A DNA stretch of 64,000 nt. Source: Holacanthus passer (lineage: Eukaryota > Chordata > Actinopteri > Pomacanthidae). The notes beneath the pieces are model-generated. The model worked only from the letters and a program-made list of their open reading frames with translations, did no database searches and was not told the origin of the DNA. Shown in pieces: positions 49,140 through 61,778 of this stretch. Each line of letters starts with the position of its first letter. The stretch's first letter is position 1. The stretch covers positions 496,001-560,000 of the forward strand of contig JAFREQ010000166.1 in assembly GCA_025331565.1 (NCBI GenBank), given 5' to 3'. The translations under genes and the position numbers were made by a program.

Positions 49140-50360
49140 GATAGATTGCAGATAGGTCAGACCATGAGTGACAATGGTCTTGCAAAATGAACAAATGAAC
49201 TAGTCATCAGCTTCTGATTCAAATATTGCTGAACTATGCATGGAAGTGTGTGACATCACCTCCAGCTGAGCCCTGCCCACCTCAATCCAGAGCACAAAAG
49301 ACCCTCAATCAATATTAGCACCCCACTCCTCAATATAAAAAAAGCTGATTGTATTTTTATTCCCAGGACCTTTAAGTGAAGTGGAAGTTTGTTTTTACAT
49401 TGTTGGTGTTTCAAACATTCAGTTTATCTAGTCAGTAGCTGCTTCATATTAGTCTGACATTAGCTTAACACTACTACTATACCTTCCTACAGTGTGTTGT
49501 TAATCCACAGTTGCTGTGACACTGTGCACATTTGAATACTGCTTCATACACTGCTGGATCGAGGGAAGGGGAGGGAGACACACAGGATGTAATAGAGGAA
49601 ACAGAGAAACAAGGAGAAAGCAAAGAAGTTGCTGCTGATTGTGATTCCAGAAAAAGTTAAAGGAGACAAAAACACAGGAAGAAGCAGCCAAAGAGAGAGA
49701 GATGTGAAAATTCTGAGAAGGCAGAGAAAACTGGTGCAGTCTAACTTACACCTGTATCTGGATGAAATAGTGTTGTGGATAATATTTTACAGGCACGCTT
49801 CAATCCAAGTGCAAAACCTGAGCAGACTTAAACAACCAAATATCGATGGAAGAGATGAGCATCAGCAACATTTAAGCCTTTACTTTGAAAGGCCTTGAAA
49901 GGATAGTTAAAAAAATATTACTAAATTTGATGCCTTAAAAAAAACCTTAAATGTGTTCACATCAACATTTGATGGTGTCTGTTCCTTATAGCAATCTGGC
50001 ATGAATGACATCAGACTCCAGCGGGGTTTTAATAGTTGAAATTTGGTTCAATTCATCCCTACAACCAATAAAATTACTGCTGTAACACTGCTAACAGCAT
50101 GTTAAATCACCTTTTTTTTGGCCGCTATCTCTCAGTCTCTCTGTCAAATCTGCATCAGTTCCACATCGGAGGCCTCCAGGCGGACTTAGATAATGCTCTC
50201 CATATTTACAGTGGCAGGAGGATTGGGAGGTTTTTGACTAGATCCCATTTGTGTGAACCTATTAGTGCTGAGCGCTCTGAGCTCCCTCTGATACGCCTCT
50301 GAGATTAGGCAATGGTATTACTGTAAGAGGATCGACTCGCCTCGAGGTGAGGGCCGAATA
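49140..50360. other. Intergenic, no gene recognised
   Basis: Ordinary AT-rich flank. The 89-codon frame at 49629-49898 and others lack any motif or conserved look. Confidence 0.45.
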
Positions 50361-50363
50361 TAC

Positions 50364-50509
50364 AGAGAGAGAGAGAGAGAGACAGAGAGAGAGACAGAGA
50401 GAGAGGAACACACACAAAGACGGGAACATGCTCGCACAGATAGGACCACACACTCCCCAGAAAAAAATCAGGACCTGGCAGTGAGAGCGGGAAAGAGATA
50501 GAAGGAGGA

Positions 50510-50543
<34 letters not shown>

Positions 50544-50642
50544 AGACACAGACACTTCAAAATGAAGAACTGAAACCAAGGAGCTGAAATGATAACGATG
50601 GTAATGAGAGGAAATGTGTGTGTGTGTGTGAGAGAGAGAGAG
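50364..50642. repeat. Compound GA / CA / GT microsatellite cluster
   Basis: (GA)n at 50364-50406, (CA)n at 50510-50555 and a GT-then-GA run at 50615-50642, separated by purine-rich spacer. The 143-codon minus-strand frame across this block is low-complexity SLSLSL/VCVC text, not a protein. Confidence 0.9.
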
Positions 50643-51164
50643 AAATTCTGTTAAATTGAAATGATCTGTTTCACTCACTACTGAACCCCTCATGTCCTAT
50701 TTGGAGGAGAGGACCAACAACTTAGCTCAAAGATGTGCACGGAATTAATTTTAAAAGAAAAGAGACCTGATCCAAAGCTCTCCATTCATAAACTGAAAGG
50801 TGCTCCAAAAATACACGGAGCTTTTTCTGCACCTCGCAGTTCTGACTCTAAATGTTCAGAGCTCAAGTTCACGTGATCAGAGCTGATGGACAGCAGAGAT
50901 ATTCAGGTGTCAGGTTGCTTGCATGCTGTGATCATTGTGGACAGAAATATCACGGTAAATGGCATCATCACAATGATCATCAAAGTTCCTGAAATACTAC
51001 TATTAGTCCAAAGACAAAGTACAATTACTTTAAATTAAATTTTAAAGGGCTTCAACCCAAAAATACAATATGACCCCTCTATGACTGTACAGCATCTCAG
51101 TGAGCAGAGCGAAAGAAAAAAACACCTTCTCTACCCGAAGACTTTAGTGTAACAGGGTTATCTT

Positions 51165-51192
51165 GGAGGAGGAGGAGGAGGAGGAGGAGGAG
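51165..51192. repeat. (GGA)n microsatellite
   Basis: Nine or so GGA units in noncoding flank. Confidence 0.9.
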
Positions 51193-51923
51193 ATGCAGAG
51201 ACAGAGGATGATGATGCAGGGAGCATCAGACAGAGTAAATGCATTTAAGAGGAGATGGAAGCTACAGCTCTGGACTTCAGGAAATTGAAAACAATTATCT
51301 CCACATCCCCCACGGCTGCTGCTGGACCTCACTAAAACATTTGGCCTGGCTATGTTTCTGAGTGGACATGAGGGTTTTGATCTGTGATCTCACTGACCCC
51401 CAGAATACGTTACGTCACTATCTAGGATGACTGACATTTTGTTGTGAATGTGGAACCCCAAAAAGTCTTCATCAGGGGTTGAGTTAAATCACAGTGAGGA
51501 ACAGAGAAACAGCCAGAAAGCACATTTAATGAAGTACTACACTTCAATGACAGTTACACTTCATTACAATTTAGGTTGTATTGTTTTGTAGTTTTGTCTT
51601 TCCCTCCAATCAGTTATAACAACATTGTTCTCAGCAATTTAGTTGCATAGATCTGGGAACATGGCGAAGTTAATTGGTCAAGAAACTGTTTATCCACATG
51701 ATCTAAACTTGGGGGTAAAAGTGAAAGTGGGTGCATCTGAAATGTCAGTAATAACCCCTCATTGCACAGGACAACAGTGTCCACACAACTACAGTAAGCA
51801 CAGGAAGTCAAAGTTAAAGCAGGAAGTGTGTCTGTAAACCATGATTGATGTTTGAAAGTATCATTTTCAATACTGTCAAGGTACAGTCACTACGGGTGGA
51901 ACAGGCAACTGAGCTGAGAAAGA

Positions 51924-52060
51924 TGGCGACTGTGAGTGGTGTGGATAACGTTGAAGGACTAGTGAAAAAGACAAAGGCCTGCTTGGGAGTATTTTGGGTG
52001 AAGTCCTGATGATAAAGGTGAACCAGCCGTCTGCAACTGCCCGCATCATTTTCATTCAGC
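51924..52060 (+). mobile_element. Possible BED-finger fragment of a hAT transposase
   Basis: The plus strand opens MATVSGVDNVEGLVKKTKAC. One frame over, AWEYFG is followed after a stop by SPDDKGEPAVCNCPHH. The order (VW/AWEYFG, DDKGEP, C-x-C) resembles the start of BED zinc fingers in hAT transposases and ZBED proteins. A frameshift and a stop break it, and no GNTSNL..HL block follows. Weak but suggestive. Confidence 0.3.
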
Positions 52061-53199
52061 CCACTGATGTGTTGTTGTATAGCATATACTCCACTGAAAT
52101 GTCAGGATGGTATGAAGGTATGAAAAAATACCTGATGAGCACTATGTCATCATTACTGATTGAAATTATGGGCAAAACTATGAAAAGAAGATCCAAGTTG
52201 TTTAAAATTAGAATTTTCAGTACAGTTGAAATTCTTTCTTCCCTTGGTCCTTGTAATGGAGAATGTTTCCCTCAGGGTCTTCTAAATCCTGGATGTCTCA
52301 TTCAACACTCTTTACATTTTGCTACGTGTGTGTGTGAGACAGTAAACCTGGGTCAGGAAGAGGAAGGTTGACGAGGAGGAAGTGGCAGACCCCCCTCCAG
52401 CAGAGGGAGAGAGCGGCGTGTCATAATTTATGCCTTAAAAAGCATGAATTTTTCAGTGCACAGTGGCAGAGCTGGCACTTCATGTTTACGACAATCATTT
52501 CCTTAGTGAATGATTCATGTGGATGTGGCGCTTATGAATCTTTCAGGGAACAAACAGAAACACTGATGCTCAGAGCTTTAAGCTCCTTCGCTGGTTGCTG
52601 CTTCAACATCCAAACTGAGTGTCTGGGAACAGAACAAACAGTGAAGTGAGCGTGGGAAGAATAACCCTCCCTGCCATGTCCTCGCTTTTTTATTCTTCTG
52701 ATTTATTTTCTAAGTGCCTCTGAGGGTCACAGGAATATTATAGAGCTTGACAGATGTTAATGATTCGGATATTGTTCTCATAGGTAGATTTCTCGACTGT
52801 GTTGGTACATGTAGGTTTCTTAAGTTTTTCCAATGGCTACGGGTTCTGTTCCTTAATGAATATAAAATGAAATTGCATGGACGATGTAATTCTATCAGGT
52901 CTTCAAAGTTGAATTTTTTTTCAATTCAGCTGGATTTCTTGTTCCTTTCAGGCCAAGCACACACCAGCATTCAACTCCAACAGCAACTACAGGTCATTCC
53001 AGTGCAATTGCTGCAAAGTAAATTTGTGTCAACTTCGGTGAACTTTGACCTGCAAGTTTTTGCCGTTGACCAATAGCAAGCCATCATGACATTGTTTCCC
53101 TTTGAAGGGACGATGAGAGCTGGAGTCTCCACAATGAAGTAAACCACTGCAGCTTGTTCGCTGTGTTACACCATCCATTATGTAACATCTGTTGGAGTA
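52061..53199. other. Intergenic, no gene supported
   Basis: The frames at 51994-52371 (125 codons), 52368-52649 and 52747-53076 are the longest here but show no domain, no splice context and no recognisable similarity. I treat them as chance. Confidence 0.4.
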
Positions 53200-53315
53200 T
53201 AAAACTTTACACAAAAAACAGGGTTTGCAGACACTTATGACTGGACAATCCTTTTGCTACTACTACAATACCAATACTACTGCTGGACAATAAACCTGAT
53301 TCTGATTTTGTTTCT
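53200..53315 (+). repeat. Possible LINE 3' tail (GGACAATAAACCTGATTCTG)
   Basis: The sequence ends GGACAATAAACCTGATTCTG then ATTTTG, the typical AATAAA plus (GATTCT)n-like ending of fish L2/Rex-type LINEs. The body to the left is not recognisable. Confidence 0.35.
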
Positions 53316-54690
53316 GAAATTAACTAGTAGTTACTAACTTCTGAAGGAATTACACATCACAAATTTGAATCTAAATGCGATACAGCTTTTTTCTTTGAGC
53401 CTGTACCTGAGATGAAACTGGAACTTGCTTCCTTTCACAGATCTGGTAAACCCATCATCACGAATACACATAATTAGCTGGACATTACATTTTTGTTTAA
53501 TCACATGGAACTGTGCTGCAGCTGTGCCCCCGTTCCTACATTTGTATTGCTGTTAATTTATGTCATTGTTACGTTTCTTATTTTTACAGGTATCCTGTAA
53601 TCTGCAGTTCCTCTAATGGCCTGTTCATAACTCAGACTGTATTGAAGTGTTTTGCTGTCTGAGTGAATTGCAGTTGTTCAGATCAAGCTTTTGCCAGATA
53701 TCAGTCCTGTGTTGTTACGTCTTTGTACAAAGTGGCATCCGTAGCTGCCGTCGCTCTCGCCGCACCAGTTGCACGGTTGGCAGCAGCTTTGTTATATTTT
53801 GTGTTGCTGCCAGTCAATCTGTATGACTGTATTCTAAAATTCTGAGATTTGATCAGATTGGAAGCGGTTGAGCGTGTCGGTAAATATTGCTAATATTGAA
53901 CCAGGCTATTATTAGTTGATGTAAAAATGTTGGACGGGCCAGTGTCACCCTGATATTCACTGTCGCTCCTCTGCTCAGTGGAAGCATGTCCTCCTTTAAA
54001 AATCACATTTATCTGTTGCCTGGAAGCTGCAGTCGCCTGGTGGAAATCTTTCATCTTGTCTGTGTAGTGCCCTTCAGAGGGCCCTACCGGCTGTTTGGAT
54101 TTTAGCCAAGGTTACTATAGAAACACACAGAGGGAGAAGTGCTGGAAAACAGGAAAGGCTTGCTCATGCTAATGGAAAACACGCTTATTGATTCCCACAA
54201 AAAACACACACACATTTCAAAATGTGAATAAAATGTTAACATCAAAGGTTTAGTTTTATTAGCGATCAAACAGTTTGCATCACCTCTCCTCATGAATAAT
54301 GACTGATCTAATCAACCTGAAAGTATTGAAAAAGCAGATAGGTGCACTGATTGATCGTTTCATTGATTGTCTGTTAGATGGATTCATTCACTAAAGGCAT
54401 CAGGAGATCAGCTCATGACACAAAGAGTCTCTCATGCACAGACGATCGTGTTCACAACAAAGCTGAATCCGTTAAAGGGCTGTTCTGCAAATGTATTCTT
54501 TATAACAAACACACTCATCTTCTCTTTATGTGCAATTTAATATCATAAATAATACATTTTCCCTTTGCTGACAACAAAAACAAAAAAAGTATTTTTACAT
54601 AGTTATTTTTTGTTCTTCTAAACAGAGTTGTTCAAATTAAAATGATGATGGTGATTGAATGACTCCATCTCATCACAGCTTGACACTGGG

Positions 54691-54733
54691 GTGTGTGTGT
54701 GTGTGTGTGTGTGTGCGCGTGCGTGCGTGCGTG
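54691..54733. repeat. (GT)n/(GC,GT)n microsatellite
   Basis: GT units running into GCGT-type units, a potentially Z-DNA-forming alternating purine-pyrimidine tract. Confidence 0.9.
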
Positions 54734-54739
54734 ACCTCA

Positions 54740-56690
54740 GAGGAGTGCTATTCTCTTTGAGGTGAGTTTGATGGTCGTGACAGACACCTGCTCAGATCAC
54801 AGCTGAAAAATTTAAATGGCGTTGACTGGGAGAGTATGGAACCAACGAAGGAACAGATGAATTCGTTAAAGTGCTGATCAGACGTGTTAAATTAAAATGT
54901 ATGTTTGATTGAAGTGAACCCCACTGAATGCACTGGACATGCATATTAAAAAACGTTAACATGAATAAATGCACACGCGAGCGAGAGAGCAAGCGAGGTA
55001 ATGAATGAATAGATGAGCAAATGAGACGGAGTGAATGAGTAAGTAGATCTCAGATAAATGACTGTGTGAATGAAGTGAAGAGAATGAAGTGACTGGTGAT
55101 GGAAAATATTGAGAAACCTTTAATTGATCAGCATCACAGTACAAATATGGCAAGACAACTGTGCTTGATATCAATGACATGTCTTGCATACGTCACCTAA
55201 ATGTGGTTGCAACTTAGCATGTTCAGCAGTTGTGGCAGTTTTGAGGAAAATAGCTCACACCTAGAAGAATGTGATATATGAAATGCCATGAAAACAACAC
55301 ATTTTGGTCTAATCTGAAATATTACACACCAAATTTCACAAATTTGAAGCAGCAAAGGTGAAACTAATGAACCAAGGAATTCAGGAAGAAAATCACTTCT
55401 ACTTTTCACTGTTCAGGAGTTATGATTCAAAACATAAGGTGTTTTTTAACTGGTTGTATTTTTGGATCTGTGACACAGTTCTTGCACACCAGAAAGTCTT
55501 ATAGGTGCATGAGCAAACAAAACTTGGCTCACTCTCTGTTCCTCAGACCTCCATGATGAAGGTCAACCCGTAGTTGTATTATAGTCTGGAACTTACCATT
55601 TGTTTCTTGGCTCATGGCTGGACAAACGCAGTCGCTCCTCCCTGTTTGAGAAAAAACAACCAGTGTTTGAACCTATGTTTTATTACTTGTTTCCATCCAA
55701 ACCATCTTTCTTTAAACCCAGCAGAATCAGAAAACAGTCGTCCTGCTGATACAGATGAAAAAATGCCTCTATGTATGTGTCGGTCTGAAGGCCAGTTACA
55801 AACAGTGTATTTTGTCATTTAATCTGAAGGACATGTCGTGGACTAAAAGCAGTCATGGCGGAGATAAAAATGTACTTTCTTTTGGAAATGCTGGTTCCCT
55901 CTACCCTCCAGTCCTTGTGTATCTTACTCTGCTGCTGTCCTGTGGACACTGCAGACAGACATGTTGACCCTCTGTCAGTCATACAGTCCTTCTTAAAGCT
56001 TATGCAGTGTGTACTTTTTTTTTTTTGAGTGTGCTGCTTATGTATGCTATTTTCCCACAATGCAATGCAGAAAGGAAATGGAGAAGCTGATTGCATCTGG
56101 AAAGACAATACATATAAATTGTGGGTGGTGGTGAAACCAGAATATTAAATCAAGACATTTTGCTTTGTCTTTTTGAAGTTTAATTTGCACCAAAGTCCCA
56201 ACTGACCACTGACATTGTACTTTGTATAATTTTCAGTGTTCACTTTTATAATGTCAACTGATAAAAGTGTAAACACCACGATGATGTTGTACATACTGTC
56301 TAGAATTAGTATGTAGGCTAATGTGGATTTGGGACATGCTTCTGCGCCCAGCTGCTTCTTTTCACCTGCTGTTAGCTTCACCTGAGGACAGTCATCCTGT
56401 GTTTCCACATACAGAATTACATAGTTGCAGTATAAATGCATCAGGTACTATAACACTTGTGTATTAGAGAACATGCTCTGTAAAGATGCCTAGTTTTTCA
56501 TGAAAGTGTTTTCTCCTTTCTGTTTAACCTAATTCTTCATAACATTTAAACTCCCTCTGCGCATTTCATCCCCTGAGGTTTCTTATTTGACTCGGATTCT
56601 CTTCCTCTCATATAGAAATACAGCGGCTTTATTATTATTATTATTAAACATTTTGAATATTATGTCCCATTAAGCTGCACAAAGTTAGAG
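54740..56690. other. Intergenic, nothing recognised
   Basis: Short open frames on both strands, none with a motif. An ATT run is present at about 56629-56646. Confidence 0.45.
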
Positions 56691-56699
56691 CTCATTTTT

Positions 56700-56790
56700 A
56701 GCACGCGTGGCCCCCACAGGGAATCGAACTCTCACCCGGGCTGTGGTGCCTTGCTCTGCCGATTAGGGACGGCGGATCAGTAAACTGCTT
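56700..56790 (-). repeat. tRNA-like SINE head, degenerate
   Basis: The minus strand reads ATCGGCAGAGCAAGGCACCA, then CAGCCCGGGTGAGAGTTCGA and TTCCC. The GAGTTCGATTCCC block is a pol III B-box and the GGCAGAGC part an eroded A-box. The arms do not fold into a proper cloverleaf, so this is a tRNA-derived SINE relic rather than a tRNA gene. Confidence 0.4.
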
Positions 56791-56916
56791 CACCCAGGGG
56801 ATCAACACCCCCAAAAAAACAGAGGAGGTGTGGATGTAAATCGATAAATCAAACTGATACAGGATCATTATGTAAATTATAACCTCAGAGGGCAGTTTCA
56901 CTTAGTACTGATGTAG

Positions 56917-56962
56917 GTGTGTGTGTGTGTGTGTGTACACAGGGAAGCATTTCGGCATCTAT

Positions 56963-57004
<42 letters not shown>
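56917..57004. repeat. GT and CA microsatellites facing each other
   Basis: (GT)n at 56917-56936 and (CA)n at 56965-57004, separated by 28 bases. Together they could form an imperfect hairpin. Confidence 0.9.
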
Positions 57005-57008
<4 letters not shown>

Positions 57009-57450
57009 AGATTATGCCAGCTGAGACCCAAACAATAAAAAAACAACAAATAATAAAACTCTTCTCTGACTCTTCCTCATCCCTCCAGGACAGACTATCC
57101 CTCTCTCTCTTTCTTTCCTCCACCTCTTCTCTCTTTCTGTCTTCCTTTCATTACGACTCCAGTGCCACACAATAACCATTCAGGATAGTCTTTTTCTCGT
57201 CATCTCCCATTGTTTCTCTGTCACTACCTCTCTGCCGCTGTTCCAGTTTTGTTTTTGTTGCCGACACAGAAAGAAATTACTGGATTTTTGATTATTTTGT
57301 ATTGCAAGTTGCACTAATCAATACATTTTTTTAAACAATGGATCAAATGAATGGTCACTCTGATGAACTCACAGAGAAGTGTCACCCAGTTTCCCACAGC
57401 AGGAGGCAGCTGTTTTCAGCAAAACAGTACTAATATTTTTATACAAGTCT

Positions 57451-58560
57451 TGTCACAGTTCTGTCAGCCAGGCCTCTGTTCAGCTTTAGTTTTTGTTCAG
57501 CCTTGGTTTTTGTCTAGTCACTTTCCTGCCTGTCACAGTTCTGTCTTAGTTCCAGTCCATCTCTGTCTTAGTTTCAGTCTCTGTTTTAATTCTGTCAGTT
57601 ATGGTCCTGTTCATGTATCAGTCCTGTCTGTCTTTGTTCTGTCTCCATTCCCTGTGTCCAGTCTCTGTCTGTGGTCATGAGTCCTGTTCATGTCGTAGTT
57701 CTTTCAGTTCTGTCCGTCTTGTCGTAGTCTTGTCATGTCGTAGTCTTGTCATGTCGTAGTCTTGTCATGTCGTAGTCTTGTCATGTCGTAGTCTTGTCAG
57801 GTCGTAGTCCAGTCTTGTCTTAGTTCATTGTCTCGGTCTTAGTTCCTTGTCTCTGCTGTCATGTCGTGTCCTAGTTCTGTGTCTTAGTTCTGTGTTGTAG
57901 TTTGCTGTCTTAGTTTTCTGTCTGAGTTCTTTGTCTTAGTTTTCTGTCTGTGTTCTATGTCATAGTTCCGTCTTAGTTTCTGTTTGGCCGTAGTTTCAGT
58001 TAAGGATCTGTCTTAGTTCTCAGTCTCTGTTCTGTTATAGTCTGTTATGCCGTAGTCCTGTCAGCCTCATTCCTGTAATGTATAAGTTCTGTCTGTTTTA
58101 GTTCTGGTCTCTGTTCTGTCTACTGTAATTCTGTATTCAGTGTTTTTCCTCTCGTCCTGCCTCTGCCTCGCCTCACCTTCCAGCCACTCCCACCTCATCT
58201 ACTCACCTGTGTTCCCGGCTGCAGCCAACAACTAATCAGGACTCTATATAAGCCACTTCACTCCACTCAGCCTTTGCTAGATTGTTTCTTCTTCTTCCTT
58301 TCATGACTGTCAGTGCTCTTGTCATTTTTGGATCTGCTCTTTGTCTCCTGTTCATAGTTCATGTTTGTGGTTCCTGTCTGCCTGTTCCTCTGGTTTTTGG
58401 ACTATTTTGAATACAACCCCTTCTGTGGGTTTTTTGTTTCAAGAAGATTTCTTCTGCCTCTAATACCATACCTACCATCAGTTCTCTTGTGTTGCATTTG
58501 GGTCCATCCCCACTCCTCGTCACCAGTTTACCCAGTGGGATGTGGGCAGAGGTTCCAGGT
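57451..58560 (+). mobile_element. LTR-like block with internal minisatellite
   Basis: Opens with TGTCACAGTTCTGTCAGCC. A long TCTG/TTAGTTCTGTC-rich region follows, including the 16-base minisatellite at 57721-57800. Then come a TATATAAG box at 58245-58252 (context actctatataagccac) and a tail with GTTGCATTTGGGTCCATCCC near 58493. This order resembles fish LTRs whose 3' part ends near a TTTGGGTCC motif. No matching CA end or target duplication was found, so the right boundary is a guess and the element may be truncated. Confidence 0.4.
57721..57800 (+). repeat. 16-bp minisatellite, five copies
   Basis: Unit GTCGTAGTCTTGTCAT repeated at 57721, 57737, 57753, 57769 and 57785 (last copy ends CAG), followed by a diverged partial unit. 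Four copies are identical, indicating recent expansion or correction. Confidence 0.95.
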
Positions 58561-58599
58561 TCACTGGATGTCAATTGTTTTTCATCGTTGATTCATTAT

Positions 58600-59870
58600 A
58601 AAATTGTGCAGAGATAAACTAAAGTGCACAGTATCTATGAGTTGCATTGTTACCTAATGGTGTGGCACCGTCTTTCAGAGGGGTAAAATCTACTTCTAAA
58701 ACCTTTATTATGTTTATATATGTTGTCATCACATGCCGCATGTTCCTGTGAAAGCTTGTATAACATTGCCGATTAAAGCATCCATTTTTTAATAGATCTG
58801 GTAATGGTAAAAAAAGTTGTTAACTTGAAAATTATACATAACAAAGTACTGTTTTCCAAATTAATTCAGTATGAATAAGCAATTAAATCAAGAGATATTT
58901 TTTAAAAGGACCAAACAACTTAAACCTTTTGTGAACATAAGGATAATAAGGATCTGTAATGAATAAACCACAGTAAGTTGTACCAGCTAAGGCCCATTTG
59001 ACTGCTCCAGCAAAAAGAAATGACTGTTGGTGAAATCTGGTTATATTGACATGTTTGGATTTGTTCATATTAATGCAGATATACTGATTTTTTCTGTGTG
59101 ATTTTCTGCTTCATTAGATGCTTTTGAAGAGCGACAGACACACACACTCACACACACAGAGTGAGTGAGAGAGCGAGAGAGGGGGCATATTGCTGTAAGC
59201 CTAACCTAATAAAGGGCAAATAATTTGTAAAGATTTATGGTTCTCATAAATAACAATATGTCGAAAAATGATCAGAAACATCACAGTGACAGAATAATAC
59301 CAATACAGATTCAGTTAGCAGTATCTGTTTTGCCTGCATTCATCGTTTCTTTTTCTTCTTTGTGTGTGAATGTGAAAATCTTGGTGTGTGTTATTGTTGT
59401 GTTGAGTCACCAAACTTCCTGGCTCGTCCAGGATTGTCCTGGTTTCAAGCTGGGTCCAGTCAAACATCTGTGAAACACTAAAATGTTCCAACATTCACTA
59501 TCAAATTACTATTTTTCACCACTATTAAAATCATAATTATAATATCATACTTGTTCTCAGAGCTTATATAGATGTTTATTATGGTCTGTCCCATGTTCTG
59601 TTTCTTCAGAAGGACCCAGGAATGAAAATGCTGCGTTCAAGGCGCTCGTGGTGTTGAAAGGTGGGTATGCATGAGTGCTGAAGTAATTGTCTCCCATCCT
59701 GATGAAAACATTTGTGGTACCTTCATAAGCGCATACGTGTGTGGGTGCATTAACGTTAAGTACACTTAAGGGTCCTGGTTTGGGGTTCTATAAGTATGGC
59801 CACCCTAGTTACTGTTGGTGCAAAATACAATACGATTATTTTAGCCTGGATAGCAGCGTGACTCTGGGTT
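58600..59870. other. Intergenic, nothing recognised
   Basis: AT-rich, with a short CACACA run near 59140-59158. No gene or named repeat. Confidence 0.45.
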
Positions 59871-59875
59871 TTAAT

Positions 59876-60040
59876 TTCGCCAACACTTTGCTGGATTCCC
59901 ATGAGCCTCAGCTGCACTTTGTGTTTAGTGCTTATTAACAGGTGTTAGCATGCTAACAATGATAATGGGTAATTTCCTCCAAAATATCAACATGTTAGCG
60001 TTGTCATTGTGCATGTTAACATTTGCATGCGTATAACCTG
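59876..60040 (-). repeat. GCTAACATG-type fish repeat, minus copy
   Basis: On the minus strand it reads GCTAACATGTTGATATTTTG, GTTAGCATGCTAACACCTGT, AAGCACTAAACACAAAGTGC and AGCTGAGGCTCATGGGAATC. This is the same element as 21655-21890, which shows CACTAAACACAAAGTACAGC-type text. Confidence 0.6.
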
Positions 60041-60206
60041 CAGCGTGTTTCTATGCTTAAGTCCAGTTCCTTCTGTTTTACAGACATAACTACAGTGATT
60101 GTCTGTTGGGTTCTGACTGAAGGACTGAAGCTGCTGCTCTACTGCTTACACTACACTGCCTGTGCAGACATGGTGTAAGTCTGATTATCGCTTGCAAATA
60201 TTAAAT

Positions 60207-60435
60207 GGACTACATTTATATAGCGCTTTTCTACCTTAACAGACAAAGCGCCTTACGATATTGCATCTCATTCACCCATTCACACTCACATTCACACAGT
60301 GATGGCGGCGGAGCTGCTGGCCCACCCATCAGGAACAACTCAGGGTTCAGTGTCTTCCCTTGGTCCCACTTGGACACATGGACAAGAGGAGCCTGGTATG
60401 GAACCACCAACCCTGGGATTAATGGATATGACAAG
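60207..60435 (-). repeat. tRNA-derived SINE-like element, minus copy
   Basis: The plus strand begins TGGACTACATTTATATAGCG with CTTTTCTACC, then has TTCACCCATTCACACTCACA and GATGGCGGCGGAGCTGCTGG. Its minus strand has GGTTGGTGGTTCCATACCAG and ACACTGAACCCTGAGTTGTT, matching the 40775 copy's B-box region and ACTGAACCCC core. Both ends are recognisable fish SINE text. Confidence 0.6.
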
Positions 60436-60783
60436 TCTTAGGCCTTCTGCTCATCTTACAAATTGGCATGTTGTCCAACTGCGCTACAACCTTTCTGTCT
60501 ATGTTCAAAGTGAGTGCACATGTAATTTCAGTACAGCAGGTACTAAAGGTTGAAGAAGACCTAAACTGCGATGAATGTGCACAACTAACAGTTTGATGTT
60601 TACAGTTAACCTACGTTTCCTCTTCCAAATAAATCTGGTGAACCTGAAGGTTTGTTTGCAACCTGTCTGATCCTGTATCCTTCCTCCACCATTTCTCTAA
60701 TCACAAACCAACAGCAATACTTTCTTCCCAGATACTCATTGCTGCATATATGTGTGTAATCCCCATCTCTCTCTCTCCCTCTG

Positions 60784-60785
<2 letters not shown>

Positions 60786-60826
<41 letters not shown>

Positions 60827-60833
60827 ACACACA
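60786..60833. repeat. (CA)n microsatellite
   Basis: About 23 CA units with one AT interruption. Confidence 0.95.
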
Positions 60834-61324
60834 TGATCAGTGAAGGATGCAGAAACATGAAGCTCCTCTCTTTCCCTCTTCGGCACGTCAGAAGCATTTT
60901 GCCGGGTGATTAATCGCCGCGGCGAGCGTTCGAGCCCCGTGGTCGGCCCGGGGGCGTCGCCACGATCCCTGCACCTGCCACTCTGATCCACTGACACCCC
61001 CCACAAACACACAAATACACATTCATGCACAAACATAGAACCACAGATACAAAATGAACAGGACATGTAGCAATGTCGTAGAGGGAAAATACATAAGACA
61101 CAGCTACATAATACAGACTACATTCACTACAAAAAGGGAAAGATAACAATAACTATTTCATTTACAAAAACATTTATTTCCCAAAAAATCATGCAATGAA
61201 TGGCTGAATTACATGAACACACGCATTCAAACCCATGACCCCACTTGCCTGAAGACAAACAAACAAAAAAAAGAGACATACCTGCTGCTGCAACAACACG
61301 ACAAGAGTGGATGACTGACACTGC

Positions 61325-61545
61325 AGGGTTAGAGGTTCAACTCCCTGGAGCAAAGTGCCAGTCCACCAAAACCCATGAATACATCAAACATGCAGTACAC
61401 ACACATACACACACACCTGGGAAATCTGGGACTAGTGCCTTGCTCAAGGGCAATGGCAGAGGGACTCCAAATAACCAATGACAGGGAAGGTGGAGAAACT
61501 GGTGCACCTGGAGGAAACCCATCACAGGGAGAGTATGCAAACAGT
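61325..61545 (+). repeat. Possible interspersed repeat (TGCACCTGGAGGAAACCCAT type)
   Basis: GTTAGAGGTTCAACTCCCTG resembles a tRNA B-box. GTGCCTTGCTCAAGGGCAAT and TGCACCTGGAGGAAACCCAT are phrases of dispersed fish repeats. The whole is eroded. Confidence 0.4.
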
Positions 61546-61774
61546 GGACTGCTTGTGTCACACATAAGCAAATGAAATACACAATGAAATTCTTTATTTG
61601 TCTGCTCTCTAAATTATAATTAACATCGAGTTCTGTGTCGTAATCATATCTAGTCTGGAATCTAGCAAGGATGCTATTTTTAAGACCATTAATCTAGACC
61701 AACAAAATAATGTTCAGTACATGTAAAACAAACGTGATGGACGTCTCCTGGACTTTTTTTTTTGTTCAGAGGAG

Positions 61775-61778
<4 letters not shown>

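Noticed and set aside
50262..50693. 143-codon minus-strand open frame
   Set aside because: It consists of SLSL/VCVC low-complexity text from GA and CA repeats.
51994..52371. 125-codon plus-strand open frame as a gene
   Set aside because: No domain, no splice context and no known family; sequence around it looks like transposon debris or chance.
56700..56790. A tRNA gene on the minus strand
   Set aside because: A B-box is present, but acceptor, D and T arms do not pair well; better explained as a SINE head.
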